Below are positions 8,076-17,836 of a stretch of 64,000 bases of DNA, piece by piece. Origin of the DNA: GCA-2733415 sp965178635 (GTDB lineage: Bacteria; Bacteroidota; Bacteroidia; Flavobacteriales; Flavobacteriaceae). Under the pieces are notes generated by a model that was not told where the DNA came from, did no database searches, and worked only from the letters and a program-made list of their open reading frames with translations. Location: contig CBCXVT010000010.1 of NCBI GenBank assembly GCA_965178635.1, forward strand, positions 124,001-188,000, written 5' to 3'. The number at the start of each line of letters is the position of its first letter. Positions within the stretch are counted from its first letter, which is position 1. The translations under genes and the position numbers were made by a program.

Positions 8076-9994
8076 TTAGAATTCAAGAATATAAAATATT
8101 TTTTTACAGGTTATTGCTTGTATATTTCTTTTACTTTTTGTCAAGGTTGTTTTTTTATGCCTTTAATTATGAGTTATTAGATGTCACAACTGTTTCAGAG
8201 TTTTTAAACATTTTTTATAGAGGATTAAGTTTTGATACTACTGCAATTCTATACATTAATTCTCTATTTCTATTAATGAGTGTTTTACCCTTGTTTATAA
8301 ATACTTCAAAAGGGTATCAAAAAGTAGTACTTTGGGTGTATTTTATTACCAATTTAATAGCCTACGCTACAAATTTCATAGATTTTATTTACTATAAATT
8401 TACCTTTTCTAGAACTACAACAGCCGGATTAGAATCAGTAGAAAATGAAAGTAATAAAGTTGGTTTGTTTTTTACATTTTTAGTTGACTATTGGTACGTG
8501 TTTTTACTGTTTTTTATCACCGCGTTTGCCTGGGTGAAATTGTACAAGCTAGTAGAAATTAAGGAGAAAAAATACCCGAATATAATAACGTACTTACTTA
8601 GTTCGATTGTTATATTTTGTGGGATAGCTGTTCTTACAGTAGGAGGGATTAGAGGCGATTTTAAACATAGTACAAGGCCAATTAATTTAGTTGACGCCAA
8701 CAGGCATGTAAGTAAAGTGTCACACTCTGATATGATATTGAATACTCCATTTGCAATCATAAGAACCATAAATAAGAATTATTTTAAAAAACGCAAAGGA
8801 GTAGATGAAATCGTTATTGCAAATGCCTTTTATCCAATTAAGCAATATAACAGAGTAGTGGAAAAGAAGCCAAATGTTGTCGTATTAATTGTTGAGAGTT
8901 TTGCTCGTGAATATATTGGTAGCTTTAATGAAAAGTCTGGAATATCAGACTATGAAGGGTATACGCCTTTTGTAGATTCTTTAGCCCAACACAGTTTAAT
9001 TTTCCCTAATGCCTATGCTAATGGTAGAAAGTCTATACATGCAATGTCATCAATTTTAGCAGGGATACCATCATTTAAAGTTGCTTATACATCATCACCA
9101 TATTCAAACCAAGAAACGCAATCTATGGTTTCTGCATTTAATGAAATGGGGTATGACACCTCATTCTTTCACGGTGCTCCAAATGGTTCAATGGGATTTT
9201 TAGGTTATAGTAACATTTTAGGTTTTGACAATTATTACGGAAAAACAGAGTATAATAATGATGCTGATTTTGATGGTTTATGGGGAATATGGGACAAGCC
9301 ATTTTTGAATTACACTTCAGATGTTTTGTCGCAAAAAAAGGAGCCGTTTATGGCAACTTTAATTACATTATCGTCACATTCACCCTATAAAGTTCCAGAA
9401 GAATATAAAGGAAAATTTCCAGAAGGACATGTGCCAATTCATAAATGTGTTGGGTATACTGATGAAGCCTTAAAAGAGTTTTTTAATAAAGCTTCAAAAG
9501 AAGATTGGTATGATAATACCATTTTTGTAATTACAGCCGATCACTGTAATCAAATTTATTATGATGAATATAGAAAAATAGTCAACAGATTTGCTGTACC
9601 TGTTTTATTTTATACACCTAAAAAAGAGTATCTTGGTAAAGACTATAGTCTAGCGCAACAAATAGATATTTATCCTACTATAATGGATATGGTTGGTTAT
9701 GACAAGCCATTTATGAGTTGGGGGAGAAGTTTAGTAGGAGATACAATTCAAGAACCCTATGCAATAACATACAGTGGTTCAAAGTTTCAGTTCATGAATG
9801 ATGATTTGATATGTTCTATGGATGATAAAAAAACCTTAGGTTTTTATGATATTGATGATAAAGGTTTAGAGAATAAACTTAATGATAGTCCAACAAATGA
9901 AATGTTACTTTTAGAACAGAAAGCAAAAGGATTTGTTCAGGATTATATGAATAGAATTATTGATAAAAATTTATCTGCTACACCAATCAAATAA
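8063..9994 (+). CDS. LTA synthase family sulfatase-fold phosphoglycerol transferase
   Basis: Five membrane segments occupy about residues 10-205, followed by an extracytoplasmic alkaline-phosphatase-fold domain. Motifs are PNVVVLIVESFAREY (metal-binding Glu), NGRKSIHAMSSILAGIPS (catalytic hydroxyl residue, here Ser rather than the Thr of LtaS), SSHSPYKVPEEYK and VITADHCNQ (metal-binding Asp-His). The family transfers phosphoglycerol or phosphoethanolamine to envelope glycans or lipids; a Gram-negative without teichoic acid would use it to modify LPS or a periplasmic glycan. I start at the second Met (MNFSIRIQEY) because the longer reading overlaps the promoter region. The phosphatase gene follows after 17 bp. 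Confidence 0.85.
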   Translation: MNFSIRIQEYKIFFYRLLLVYFFYFLSRLFFYAFNYELLDVTTVSEFLNIFYRGLSFDTTAILYINSLFLLMSVLPLFINTSKGYQKVVLWVYFITNLIAYATNFIDFIYYKFTFSRTTTAGLESVENESNKVGLFFTFLVDYWYVFLLFFITAFAWVKLYKLVEIKEKKYPNIITYLLSSIVIFCGIAVLTVGGIRGDFKHSTRPINLVDANRHVSKVSHSDMILNTPFAIIRTINKNYFKKRKGVDEIVIANAFYPIKQYNRVVEKKPNVVVLIVESFAREYIGSFNEKSGISDYEGYTPFVDSLAQHSLIFPNAYANGRKSIHAMSSILAGIPSFKVAYTSSPYSNQETQSMVSAFNEMGYDTSFFHGAPNGSMGFLGYSNILGFDNYYGKTEYNNDADFDGLWGIWDKPFLNYTSDVLSQKKEPFMATLITLSSHSPYKVPEEYKGKFPEGHVPIHKCVGYTDEALKEFFNKASKEDWYDNTIFVITADHCNQIYYDEYRKIVNRFAVPVLFYTPKKEYLGKDYSLAQQIDIYPTIMDMVGYDKPFMSWGRSLVGDTIQEPYAITYSGSKFQFMNDDLICSMDDKKTLGFYDIDDKGLENKLNDSPTNEMLLLEQKAKGFVQDYMNRIIDKNLSATPIK

Positions 9995-10011
9995 CGTATA
10001 TTTATAAGCAT

Positions 10012-10590
10012 ATGAAAAAAAGTAAAATAGTTATAGGGGTAATATTACTTCTTGCAATTGTAATTGCTGGTGAACATGTTTATAATAAATATTTAGATTA
10101 TAATTTTGGAGAAATTACAGATGGAAAAGTATACAAATCTGGTGTAATACCTCCAGATAAAATTGCTGATTATGTTAAAGAGTATGGCATTAAAACTATT
10201 GTAGATTTTAGGCATGGAGAAATTGGTGATGAGCTAAATCCTGCCAATTTAAATCAGATAGAAAAAGAAAAATTAGCTGTAGATGCTATTGATGGGGTGA
10301 CTCATGTACATATTCCTTCATCACAAATACCTACTGAAGAAAACTTAGAGAAGTTTTATAAAACTTTAGATGACGAAACTGTATATCCAGTATTGTTACA
10401 TTGCTATCATGGTACAGGAAGAGCAATGATCTATTCATCTATTTACAGAATAGAATATGAAGATATGGATAATAATGAAGCAAGAAAAGGTACTAGGCCA
10501 TTTTATTCATTGCCTTTCAGTTCTTTTTCTGAGAGTAAAGAAAAAGGAGAGTATCTAATTAACTACAAAAAAAGAAGCGACGATAAGTAG
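10012..10590 (+). CDS. Membrane-anchored dual-specificity / tyrosine phosphatase family protein
   Basis: An N-terminal membrane anchor (residues 4-22) is followed by a cysteine-phosphatase domain. The P-loop HCYHGTGR places the nucleophile at Cys131 and the phosphate-binding Arg at 137. The earlier TIVDFRHGE is typical of the DSP/PTP fold. At 192 residues it is a single compact domain. Its position 17 bp after the LTA-synthase-like transferase suggests removal of phosphate from an envelope lipid or glycan rather than protein dephosphorylation. That substrate is an inference. Confidence 0.8.
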   Translation: MKKSKIVIGVILLLAIVIAGEHVYNKYLDYNFGEITDGKVYKSGVIPPDKIADYVKEYGIKTIVDFRHGEIGDELNPANLNQIEKEKLAVDAIDGVTHVHIPSSQIPTEENLEKFYKTLDDETVYPVLLHCYHGTGRAMIYSSIYRIEYEDMDNNEARKGTRPFYSLPFSSFSESKEKGEYLINYKKRSDDK

Positions 10591-10603
10591 TCGTCGCTTT
10601 TTT
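10575..10603 (+). terminator. Terminator overlapping the end of the phosphatase gene
   Basis: The stem AAGCGACGA (10575-10583) pairs with TCGTCGCTT (10591-10599), with a 7-nt loop and a T-run. The last codons and the TAG stop (10588-10590) lie inside the hairpin. It also faces the convergent tpx gene. Confidence 0.8.
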
Positions 10604-10611
10604 ATACTTTT

Positions 10612-11109
10612 TTATAAAGCTTCAAAAGCGGCTTTATAATTTGGTTCATCTACTATTTCAGATACTTGCTCTGTATATGTAATAATACCGTTTTCATCAA
10701 TAACAATAATTGCTCTTGAGTGTAAACCTTCTAATGGACCATCAATGAAATCTAAACCATAGGATTTTCCAAAATCGTTTGTGTTAAAGTCAGAAAGATT
10801 GATGACATTTTCTAAACCTTCTGCACCACAAAAACGGGCTTGAGCAAATGGTAAATCTCTTGAGATGCATAATACTGTTACATCATCAATATCATTTAAA
10901 TCTTTATTAAACTGTCTTACAGATTGTGCACATGTACCTGTATCAATACTAGGAAAAATATTTAATACTACAGCTTTTCCTTTGTAGTCGGAAAGTGAAG
11001 CGGTTGATAAATCAGTTTTTACAAGTTTGAAGTCTGGCGCTTTATCGCCAATTTTCGGTAAGCTACCAGAAGTGTGTATTTCGTTACCTTTAAGTGTTAC
11101 AGTTGCCAT
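10612..11109 (-). CDS. tpx: Thiol peroxidase Tpx (atypical 2-Cys peroxiredoxin)
   Basis: Length 165 residues, standard for Tpx. The peroxidatic cysteine lies in NIFPSIDTGTCAQSVRQFN, and the resolving cysteine is in AQARFCGAEGL, the two-Cys spacing that defines Tpx. The TSGSLPKIGDKAPDF opening is also typical. It reduces H2O2 and alkyl hydroperoxides using thioredoxin, probably in the cytoplasm since no signal peptide is present. A second peroxiredoxin follows upstream on the same strand, but a terminator separates them, so they are probably transcribed independently. Confidence 0.95.
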   Translation of the reverse strand: MATVTLKGNEIHTSGSLPKIGDKAPDFKLVKTDLSTASLSDYKGKAVVLNIFPSIDTGTCAQSVRQFNKDLNDIDDVTVLCISRDLPFAQARFCGAEGLENVINLSDFNTNDFGKSYGLDFIDGPLEGLHSRAIIVIDENGIITYTEQVSEIVDEPNYKAAFEAL

Positions 11110-11190
11110 AATTGATTTTATATTTATAAGTTAACAAGTTACATTAAAATCATCAATTATTTGATAATGATAATGTAAATAGTGAGCATA

Positions 11191-11222
11191 AAAAAAGCGT
11201 TCTTATAAAGAACGCTTTTTTT
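11191..11222 (-). terminator. Terminator after the 2-Cys peroxiredoxin gene
   Basis: The palindrome AAGCGTTCTT-ATA-AAGAACGCTT has an A-run on the left and a T-run on the right (about 11189-11222). It lies between ahpC-like and tpx on the minus strand and should end the upstream transcript. Confidence 0.75.
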
Positions 11223-11239
11223 AATATGTTAAAAAAGAT

Positions 11240-11872
11240 TTAGTTCTTAGCTAAATACTCAGCTGTTGCTGAATGGCTAGCTTGCATACCGTCTTTTCCT
11301 TTACTCCAGTTTGCTGGACAAACTTCTCCATTAGCTTCAAAAAACTGTAATGCATCAACCATACGGATAGCTTCATCAACGTTTCTTCCTAATGGTAAAT
11401 CATTTACTAATTGATGGCGTACAACACCGGCTTTGTCAATTAAAAATAACCCTCTGTAAGCGATTAATTCACCTTCTGCAACGCTTTCACCTTCTTCATT
11501 GTAAAAAACCTCACCAGCAAGAACATCATAGTTTGAAGCAATAGTTTTGTTAGTATCAGCAACTAATGGGTAAGTTACTCCTTTGATTCCTCCGTTACCT
11601 TTTTCAACTTGTAACCATCCGTAATGAGATTGTTCAGTATCTGTAGAAACCCCTACAACTGCAACATTTCTTGATTCAAATTCTGCTAATTTTTCTTGAA
11701 AAGCATGTAATTCTGTTGGACACACAAAAGTGAAATCTTTTGGATAAAAGAATAAGATCACATCTTTTTTTCCTAAGTATTGATCTAATGAAAAGTTTTC
11801 TGCAAATTGATTTCCATTGATTACCGCTTGCGCACTAAATTGTGGTGCTTTTTTTCCTACTAATACAGCCAT
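11240..11872 (-). CDS. Typical 2-Cys peroxiredoxin (AhpC/TSA family)
   Basis: A 210-residue protein with peroxidatic Cys in FYPKDFTFVCPTELHAF and resolving Cys in GEVCPANWSKG near the C-terminus. These are the two hallmarks of a typical (dimeric) 2-Cys Prx. The conserved GVSTDTEQSHYGW region is also present. It reduces H2O2, organic peroxides and peroxynitrite, with electrons from thioredoxin or an AhpF-type reductase; no ahpF is adjacent. No signal peptide, so cytoplasmic. Closer in layout to the Prx1/AhpC group than to Tpx. Confidence 0.93.
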   Translation of the reverse strand: MAVLVGKKAPQFSAQAVINGNQFAENFSLDQYLGKKDVILFFYPKDFTFVCPTELHAFQEKLAEFESRNVAVVGVSTDTEQSHYGWLQVEKGNGGIKGVTYPLVADTNKTIASNYDVLAGEVFYNEEGESVAEGELIAYRGLFLIDKAGVVRHQLVNDLPLGRNVDEAIRMVDALQFFEANGEVCPANWSKGKDGMQASHSATAEYLAKN

Positions 11873-11982
11873 TGTCTATATATTTAATATTAAAAATTAA
11901 TTTCTTGATGCAAATATACATATCAAATCAGCGCTATTGCATTAAGTTTTATTTAATTTTTTGATAGAGTTATAAAGAATAC

Positions 11983-13449
11983 TTATTTGGATTTCAACTC
12001 TCTTATTTTAATGTTTAAAGCAGCAAATAATAAGGTCATGAACGGACTTAGCCAATTGAAAATTGCAAACACAAAATACTCGCCAACACCAACCCCTAAT
12101 ACTCCAGATTGATAAGCTCCACATGTATTCCAAGGGATTAATACAGAAGTCACTGTTCCAGAATCTTCTAAAGTTCTACTTAAGTTTTCAGGTGCTAAAC
12201 CTTTATCTTTATAGGCTTTTTTAAACATTTTACCAGGAATAACTAAAGCTAAATATTGGTCTGATGCGATAGTGTTTAAACCTAAACAACTAATTACTGT
12301 TGTAGCAAATAAACCAAAAACAGAATCAGCTAATTTTAATAAGGCTTTTGTAATACGAGATAATGCCCCAATTCCGTCCATCATACCACCAAATACCATT
12401 GCGCAGATAATTAAATATATAGTCCACAACATACCATTCATACCGCCAGAACTGAATAATTCATTTAGTTTTTCATTATCTGTTACTATCGACGTATCTG
12501 TAAGGATAGAATTGATAATAGCTTCAAAATTAGAACTTGCTAAGTTTGTTAAAATATCTCCTTGAAATATGATTGAGAATACTGCTGCTAAAAGAACTCC
12601 AGTTCCTAAAGCAATTAATGGTTTTGTTTTTAATAGAATTAATGCAACAACAACTAACGGTACGATAAACAAGTATGGGGTAATGTTAAATGTAGTTTTA
12701 ATAGTATTCAATAAGCCACTGATATCTGCACTTCCGCTTGTATCAATAGTCATACTCATGATGCTAAAAGCAATTAGAGTAACCAAAATTGTTGGTACAG
12801 TTGTAAATGCCATGTATTTAATATGAGTAAACAAATCTGTTCCAGCCATTGCAGGTGCAAGATTTGTTGTGTCACTTAATGGTGACATTTTATCTCCAAA
12901 ATATGCTCCTGAAATTACCGCTCCAGCTATCATTCCTGTAGGAATTCCTAATGCTGATCCAATACCGATTAATGCAATACCAACAGTAGCAGAGGTTGTC
13001 CAAGAACTTCCAGTAGCAATTGAAATAATAGCTGCAATTATAACTGAGGCAGGTAAAAATATAGCCGGACTCAAAACTTGTAAACCATAATATACCATTG
13101 CAGGGATTATTCCACTAATCAGCCAAGTTCCAGCCAATGCTCCAACTAAAAATAAAATCATAATTGGAACAAACACACTTTTTAGGTTTTCCCATATTTC
13201 ATTAACCATAGTTTTGATACTTACTTTATTGTATAAGCCAACTACAGCAGTAATACCACCAGAGATTAATAAGATTAATTGGTTTGAATAATCACCCAAC
13301 CAAGCACCATCTTTAAAAAAAATATTATAGGCTAATAAACCCATTAGAATTACAACAGGGATAAGTGCCTCCCATATACTTAATTCTTTATTGTCAATAA
13401 TATTTTGGTTTTCAATTTCAATCTCGGTAAGATTCTTGTTGTCTTGCAT
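11983..13449 (-). CDS. nhaC: Na+/H+ antiporter NhaC family
   Basis: A polytopic membrane protein of 488 residues with about 12 hydrophobic segments. It has IATGSSWTTSATVGIALIGIG and GAVISGAYFGDKMSPLSDTTNLAPA, the latter being the characteristic transport motif of NhaC. It exchanges Na+ for H+ across the inner membrane, which fits a marine or salt-exposed bacterium. The N-terminal ~25 residues are acidic and cytoplasmic. It stands alone between the peroxiredoxin and recG. Substrate specificity within the family varies (some members exchange malate and lactate), so Na+/H+ is the default reading. Confidence 0.87.
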   Translation of the reverse strand: MQDNKNLTEIEIENQNIIDNKELSIWEALIPVVILMGLLAYNIFFKDGAWLGDYSNQLILLISGGITAVVGLYNKVSIKTMVNEIWENLKSVFVPIMILFLVGALAGTWLISGIIPAMVYYGLQVLSPAIFLPASVIIAAIISIATGSSWTTSATVGIALIGIGSALGIPTGMIAGAVISGAYFGDKMSPLSDTTNLAPAMAGTDLFTHIKYMAFTTVPTILVTLIAFSIMSMTIDTSGSADISGLLNTIKTTFNITPYLFIVPLVVVALILLKTKPLIALGTGVLLAAVFSIIFQGDILTNLASSNFEAIINSILTDTSIVTDNEKLNELFSSGGMNGMLWTIYLIICAMVFGGMMDGIGALSRITKALLKLADSVFGLFATTVISCLGLNTIASDQYLALVIPGKMFKKAYKDKGLAPENLSRTLEDSGTVTSVLIPWNTCGAYQSGVLGVGVGEYFVFAIFNWLSPFMTLLFAALNIKIRELKSK

Positions 13450-13559
13450 TGTTCTGCGTTTTTTTGAATTCGTAATGTTACGATTTTATAGGCTTTTGTG
13501 CAAAAAAAATAAGGCGATGTGTTGTTAAGTATAATAGAACTCAATTGTATGGTATCTAT

Positions 13560-15656
13560 TTAACTAATATAATTCCAGATATTTTTGTGTTTACCAATTT
13601 GTTGGTAAGTGTAATTTAATATTCTGTGTTCATTTTTAGCAAGTGTAGGGTCGTCTTTTAAAACCTTATAAGCATAGCTTCTTGCTAACTTTAGAATGTC
13701 GTTATCTTTAACGATATCAGCAATTTTTAGGTTTAAAACACCACTTTGCTGTGTTCCCATTAAATCTCCAGGACCACGAAGTTTTAAATCTACTTCTGCT
13801 AATTCAAAACCATCATTAGTATTTACCATAGTTTCTAAACGAATTTTAGCATCACTAGACAATTTAAAACTAGTCATTAATATACAGAAACTTTGTTCTG
13901 CACCACGACCAACTCTACCACGTAATTGGTGTAATTGTGATAAACCAAATCGTTCAGCACTTTCAATAATCATGACACTCGCATTAGGAACATTTACACC
14001 AACTTCAATAACTGTTGTGGCTACCATAATTTGTGTTTCACCTTTTACAAAACGTTGCATCTCGAATTCTTTGTCAGCTGGTTTCATTTGGCCGTGAACA
14101 ATGGATACTTGATAGTCTGGTTTTGGGAAATCTCTTGAAATACTTTCAAAACCATCCATTAAATCTTTATAGTCTAACTGTTCAGATTCCTGTATAAGAG
14201 GATAAACTATATAAACTTGTCGCCCTTTTTTAATTTCATCACGCATAAAAGCAAACACTTTTAAACGATTACTATCATACCGATGTACAGTTTTTATAGC
14301 TTTACGTCCAGGTGGTAGTTCATCAATAACTGAAATATCTAAATCACCATATAAACTCATTGCCAGAGTTCTAGGGATTGGAGTCGCTGTCATAACCAAA
14401 ATATGAGGTGGAAATGAATTCTTCTTCCATAACTTAGACCGTTGTGCCACACCAAATCTGTGTTGTTCATCTATGATTGCTAAACCTAAGTTTTTGAATT
14501 TCACTTTATCTTCTAAAACTGCGTGAGTTCCTATCAATAAATGTAATGAGCCATCTTCAAGTTCTTGATGGATTACTCTGCGTTGTGCCGTTTTTACTGA
14601 GCCTGTTAATAACCTAACATTGATATTTAGATCTTTAACCAACTCTAAAATACCATTGTAATGTTGTGTAGCCAATATTTCTGTTGGCGCCATTAAACAG
14701 GCTTGAAAATCATTGTCTATTGCTAGTAATACAGACATTAATGCTACAATAGTTTTACCAGAACCGACATCACCCTGTAATAACCGATTCATTTGTGCAT
14801 TACTACCCAAATCATTTCTAATTTCTTTAATCACTCGTTTTTGGGCATTGGTTAGCTCAAACGGAATATGATTTTTGTAAAATTCATTGAATAACTCGCC
14901 AACTTGATCAAATGGAAAGCCTTTTATTTTATGTTTTCGAGATAAGTTTTTAATTAGTAATTGCAATTGAATGTAAAACAATTCTTCAAATTTTAATCTG
15001 AATTGTGCTTTTGCTAATAACTCTGCACTTTTAGGAAAATGAATATTGAATAAAGCTTCTGATTTAGAAATTAAATTTAAGTCACTTAAAATACCATCAG
15101 ATAAAGTTTCTTGAAATCGGCCTTTTGTTTCTATGAATAAGGTTTGTAGTAATTTAATTTTAGTTTTATTACTGATGCCTTTTACACTTAGTTTTTCGGT
15201 AGACGGATAAATTGCTTGCATTGCAGAACGAATATTCGCTTTATGTTCTGACAATAATTCCAATTCAGGATGTGGCATAGAAAATCCATTAAACCAATTG
15301 CATTTTCCAAATATTACATAGGGTATATTTAATTTGATACTGTCTTTAATCCATTTCTGACCACGAAACCAAACTAATTCCATTGTGCCTGTTTCGTCTT
15401 GAAAAGTAGCAACTAAACGTTTGCCACGTTTTTGTTCTACCATTTTTAGATTAATGATTTTCCCTACTATTTGTACCTCAGCGGCATTACGTTGTAGTTG
15501 ATTTACCTTATAGTATTTGGTCTTGTCTAAATACCTATTTGGAAATAGGTTCATCAAATCTTGATAAGTGAAGATGCCCAATTCTTTTTTAAGTAAATCA
15601 GCACGATTTGGCCCAACGCCTTTTAAGTAATCTATGGGAGTTTGTAATACAGACAA
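13560..15656 (-). CDS. recG: ATP-dependent DNA helicase RecG
   Basis: Complete RecG of 698 residues. The N-terminal wedge/OB domain (about 1-160; VGPNRADLLKKELGI, then the OB strands with WFRGQ) binds branched DNA. The SF2 motor follows, with Walker A LLQGDVGSGKT (about 290), DEQH box (about 395), VMTATPIPRTLA, and C-terminal motifs VATTVIEVGVNVPNA and QLRGRVGRG. It remodels stalled forks and Holliday junctions and unwinds R- and D-loops. The gene is transcribed divergently from the M1 peptidase. Confidence 0.97.
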   Translation of the reverse strand: MSVLQTPIDYLKGVGPNRADLLKKELGIFTYQDLMNLFPNRYLDKTKYYKVNQLQRNAAEVQIVGKIINLKMVEQKRGKRLVATFQDETGTMELVWFRGQKWIKDSIKLNIPYVIFGKCNWFNGFSMPHPELELLSEHKANIRSAMQAIYPSTEKLSVKGISNKTKIKLLQTLFIETKGRFQETLSDGILSDLNLISKSEALFNIHFPKSAELLAKAQFRLKFEELFYIQLQLLIKNLSRKHKIKGFPFDQVGELFNEFYKNHIPFELTNAQKRVIKEIRNDLGSNAQMNRLLQGDVGSGKTIVALMSVLLAIDNDFQACLMAPTEILATQHYNGILELVKDLNINVRLLTGSVKTAQRRVIHQELEDGSLHLLIGTHAVLEDKVKFKNLGLAIIDEQHRFGVAQRSKLWKKNSFPPHILVMTATPIPRTLAMSLYGDLDISVIDELPPGRKAIKTVHRYDSNRLKVFAFMRDEIKKGRQVYIVYPLIQESEQLDYKDLMDGFESISRDFPKPDYQVSIVHGQMKPADKEFEMQRFVKGETQIMVATTVIEVGVNVPNASVMIIESAERFGLSQLHQLRGRVGRGAEQSFCILMTSFKLSSDAKIRLETMVNTNDGFELAEVDLKLRGPGDLMGTQQSGVLNLKIADIVKDNDILKLARSYAYKVLKDDPTLAKNEHRILNYTYQQIGKHKNIWNYIS

Positions 15657-15746
15657 GATATATTCTATTGAGCCACTAAAATACTAAAAAATCAGTATTA
15701 CTAATCATTTTTTGTACTTTGCTCATGTATTTGATAATTATTCTAA

Positions 15747-17774
15747 ATGAAATTATTACCACTAATTATTACATTCCTTCTTATAAACAACGCAATTGCT
15801 CAACAGACTGATTTTGTTGATTTTTTAGAATGTAAGGCTGAAGTAATGCCTTTGCCTATTAAACAAGAGGTAAAAGGTATTTGCACATATACTTTTGTAA
15901 TTAAAAAAGCAATCGATTCTATATATATTGACGCTAAGAACATGATATTTGATAATGTCCAGTTAGAAAAAAGAAAGACACAATTTAAAGTTACGAGTAA
16001 TAAATTATGGTTGTATAATGACTTTGAGTCTGGAGAGAAGTATGAAGTGTCATTTAATTATGAAGCACATCCTAAAAAAGCCATGTATTTTATTGATTGG
16101 GAACACAAAGAACATCCGCTAGCAAATTTACAAGTATGGACTCAAGGGCAAGGGAAAGATAACTCCAATTGGATTCCCAGCTTTGATGATATGAATGAAA
16201 AAGTCGTGTTTGATTTGTCAATTATATTTGATAAAAACTATGACGTTATTGCTAACGGAAAGTTGTTAGGAGTTGGAGAAACACCAAGTTTTAAACATTG
16301 GCATTATGATATGCAGCAGCCGATGAGTAGTTATTTGTTAGCTATTGCTATAGGGAAGTATGCAAAGCAAACCGAAATATCAAATAGCGGCATTCCGTTG
16401 GAAATGTATTATTACCCAAAAGATTCATTGAAATATGAGCCAACTTATCGATACACAAAACAAATGTTTGATTTTTTAGAAAAAGAAATAGGTGTAAAGT
16501 TCCCTTGGCAAAATTATAAACAAGTACCAGTAAAGGATTTCTTATATGCAGGAATGGAAAATACGGGTGCGACTTTATTTTCCGATACATTTGTGATTGA
16601 TAGCACTTCATTTGTTGATAAAAATTATGTGAATGTCAATGCACATGAGTTGGCGCATCAATGGTTTGGCGATCTGGTTACTGAAACGCACGGTACACAT
16701 CATTGGCTACAAGAAGGGTTTGCCACGTATTATGCTCTATTAGCTGAAAGAGAAATTTTCGGTGATGATCATTATTACTTTAAATTATTTGAAACATCAC
16801 AACAATTGAAACTCGCTCAAGAAAGGGACACAATTGCGTTAATGAACCCAAAGGCTAGCAGTTTAACATTTTATCAAAAAGGAGCTTGGGTATTGCATAG
16901 TTTACGAGAACAAGTAGGTGATATGGTGTTTAAGAATTCTGTTAAAAAATATGTGTTAAAGTACCAGTTTAAAAATGTTGAAACGTCAGATTTTATATCT
17001 ATTGTAGAGAAGGAAAGTCAGCAAGACTTATCAGGTTTTGTAGATAAATGGTTAGTGAACTACCAACTACCAGAAGACGATGTGAATGCAGCATTGGAAA
17101 AAAATGAAAACACTGCATTTTTGCTAACACATTTAACAGACGATTTCTTAAGCTATAGAATAGATGAAAATGATGATTATATCCCATCGAGTTTAGTATA
17201 TCAGTTGCCAAGATCAGCTCATTATACTGTGCAACAAGCAGTGCTTAAAGAAACATTAAAGAAGCTAGATTACCCAACATATTCTGATTTGATAAATGAA
17301 GGGTTTTCCTCTACGAATCTTAATATTAGGCAAACTTTAGCTGATGGTTTTCAAAAAATTCCAACTGAATTTAAAATGCAATATGAAGGTTTATTAAAGG
17401 ATAACTCATACAGAACTATTGAAATAGCACTATTAAATTTATGGTTAAATTTCCCTAATGATCGTTTATCTTATCTGAAAACGACAGAACGAATAATAGG
17501 GTTTAATGATAAAAACATTAGGGCATTGTGGTTAGCTTTAGCGTTAAATACAAAAGGCTTTCAAAAAGAACAATATTATAAGTTCTATGATGAACTTGTT
17601 GCGTATACACATTCTGTAAACCATTTTGAAGTTCGCCAAAATGCATTTCAGTATCTAAATGAATTACAATTGATAAATTCAGAAGTTTTAAAAAATTTAA
17701 CTGATGGATCAACTCATCATAATTGGCGTTTTAAATCCTATTGCAAGCAATTGTTAGCACAAGTAAAAAAGTAA
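15747..17774 (+). CDS. M1 family metallopeptidase (aminopeptidase)
   Basis: A signal peptide (residues 1-18, ending AIAQ) makes this an exported protein, probably periplasmic. The gluzincin site is HELAH at residues 300-304 with the third zinc ligand Glu323. The exopeptidase motif AGMENTGAT lies just upstream and binds the substrate amino terminus. The N-terminal beta-sandwich (about 20-215) and the C-terminal helical region match the M1 layout at 675 residues, shorter than full-length M1 enzymes of about 850. It trims N-terminal residues from peptides, probably for nutrient uptake. Confidence 0.92.
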   Translation: MKLLPLIITFLLINNAIAQQTDFVDFLECKAEVMPLPIKQEVKGICTYTFVIKKAIDSIYIDAKNMIFDNVQLEKRKTQFKVTSNKLWLYNDFESGEKYEVSFNYEAHPKKAMYFIDWEHKEHPLANLQVWTQGQGKDNSNWIPSFDDMNEKVVFDLSIIFDKNYDVIANGKLLGVGETPSFKHWHYDMQQPMSSYLLAIAIGKYAKQTEISNSGIPLEMYYYPKDSLKYEPTYRYTKQMFDFLEKEIGVKFPWQNYKQVPVKDFLYAGMENTGATLFSDTFVIDSTSFVDKNYVNVNAHELAHQWFGDLVTETHGTHHWLQEGFATYYALLAEREIFGDDHYYFKLFETSQQLKLAQERDTIALMNPKASSLTFYQKGAWVLHSLREQVGDMVFKNSVKKYVLKYQFKNVETSDFISIVEKESQQDLSGFVDKWLVNYQLPEDDVNAALEKNENTAFLLTHLTDDFLSYRIDENDDYIPSSLVYQLPRSAHYTVQQAVLKETLKKLDYPTYSDLINEGFSSTNLNIRQTLADGFQKIPTEFKMQYEGLLKDNSYRTIEIALLNLWLNFPNDRLSYLKTTERIIGFNDKNIRALWLALALNTKGFQKEQYYKFYDELVAYTHSVNHFEVRQNAFQYLNELQLINSEVLKNLTDGSTHHNWRFKSYCKQLLAQVKK

Positions 17775-17836
17775 ACTTTTAAAATAATTGTACTCTAAAA
17801 AATATACTATATCTTTAAGTAACAAAACGTATTTAT

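Noticed and set aside
12272..13090. Three plus-strand frames inside nhaC
   Set aside because: Antisense shadows of a membrane-protein gene; no promoter or homologous motif.
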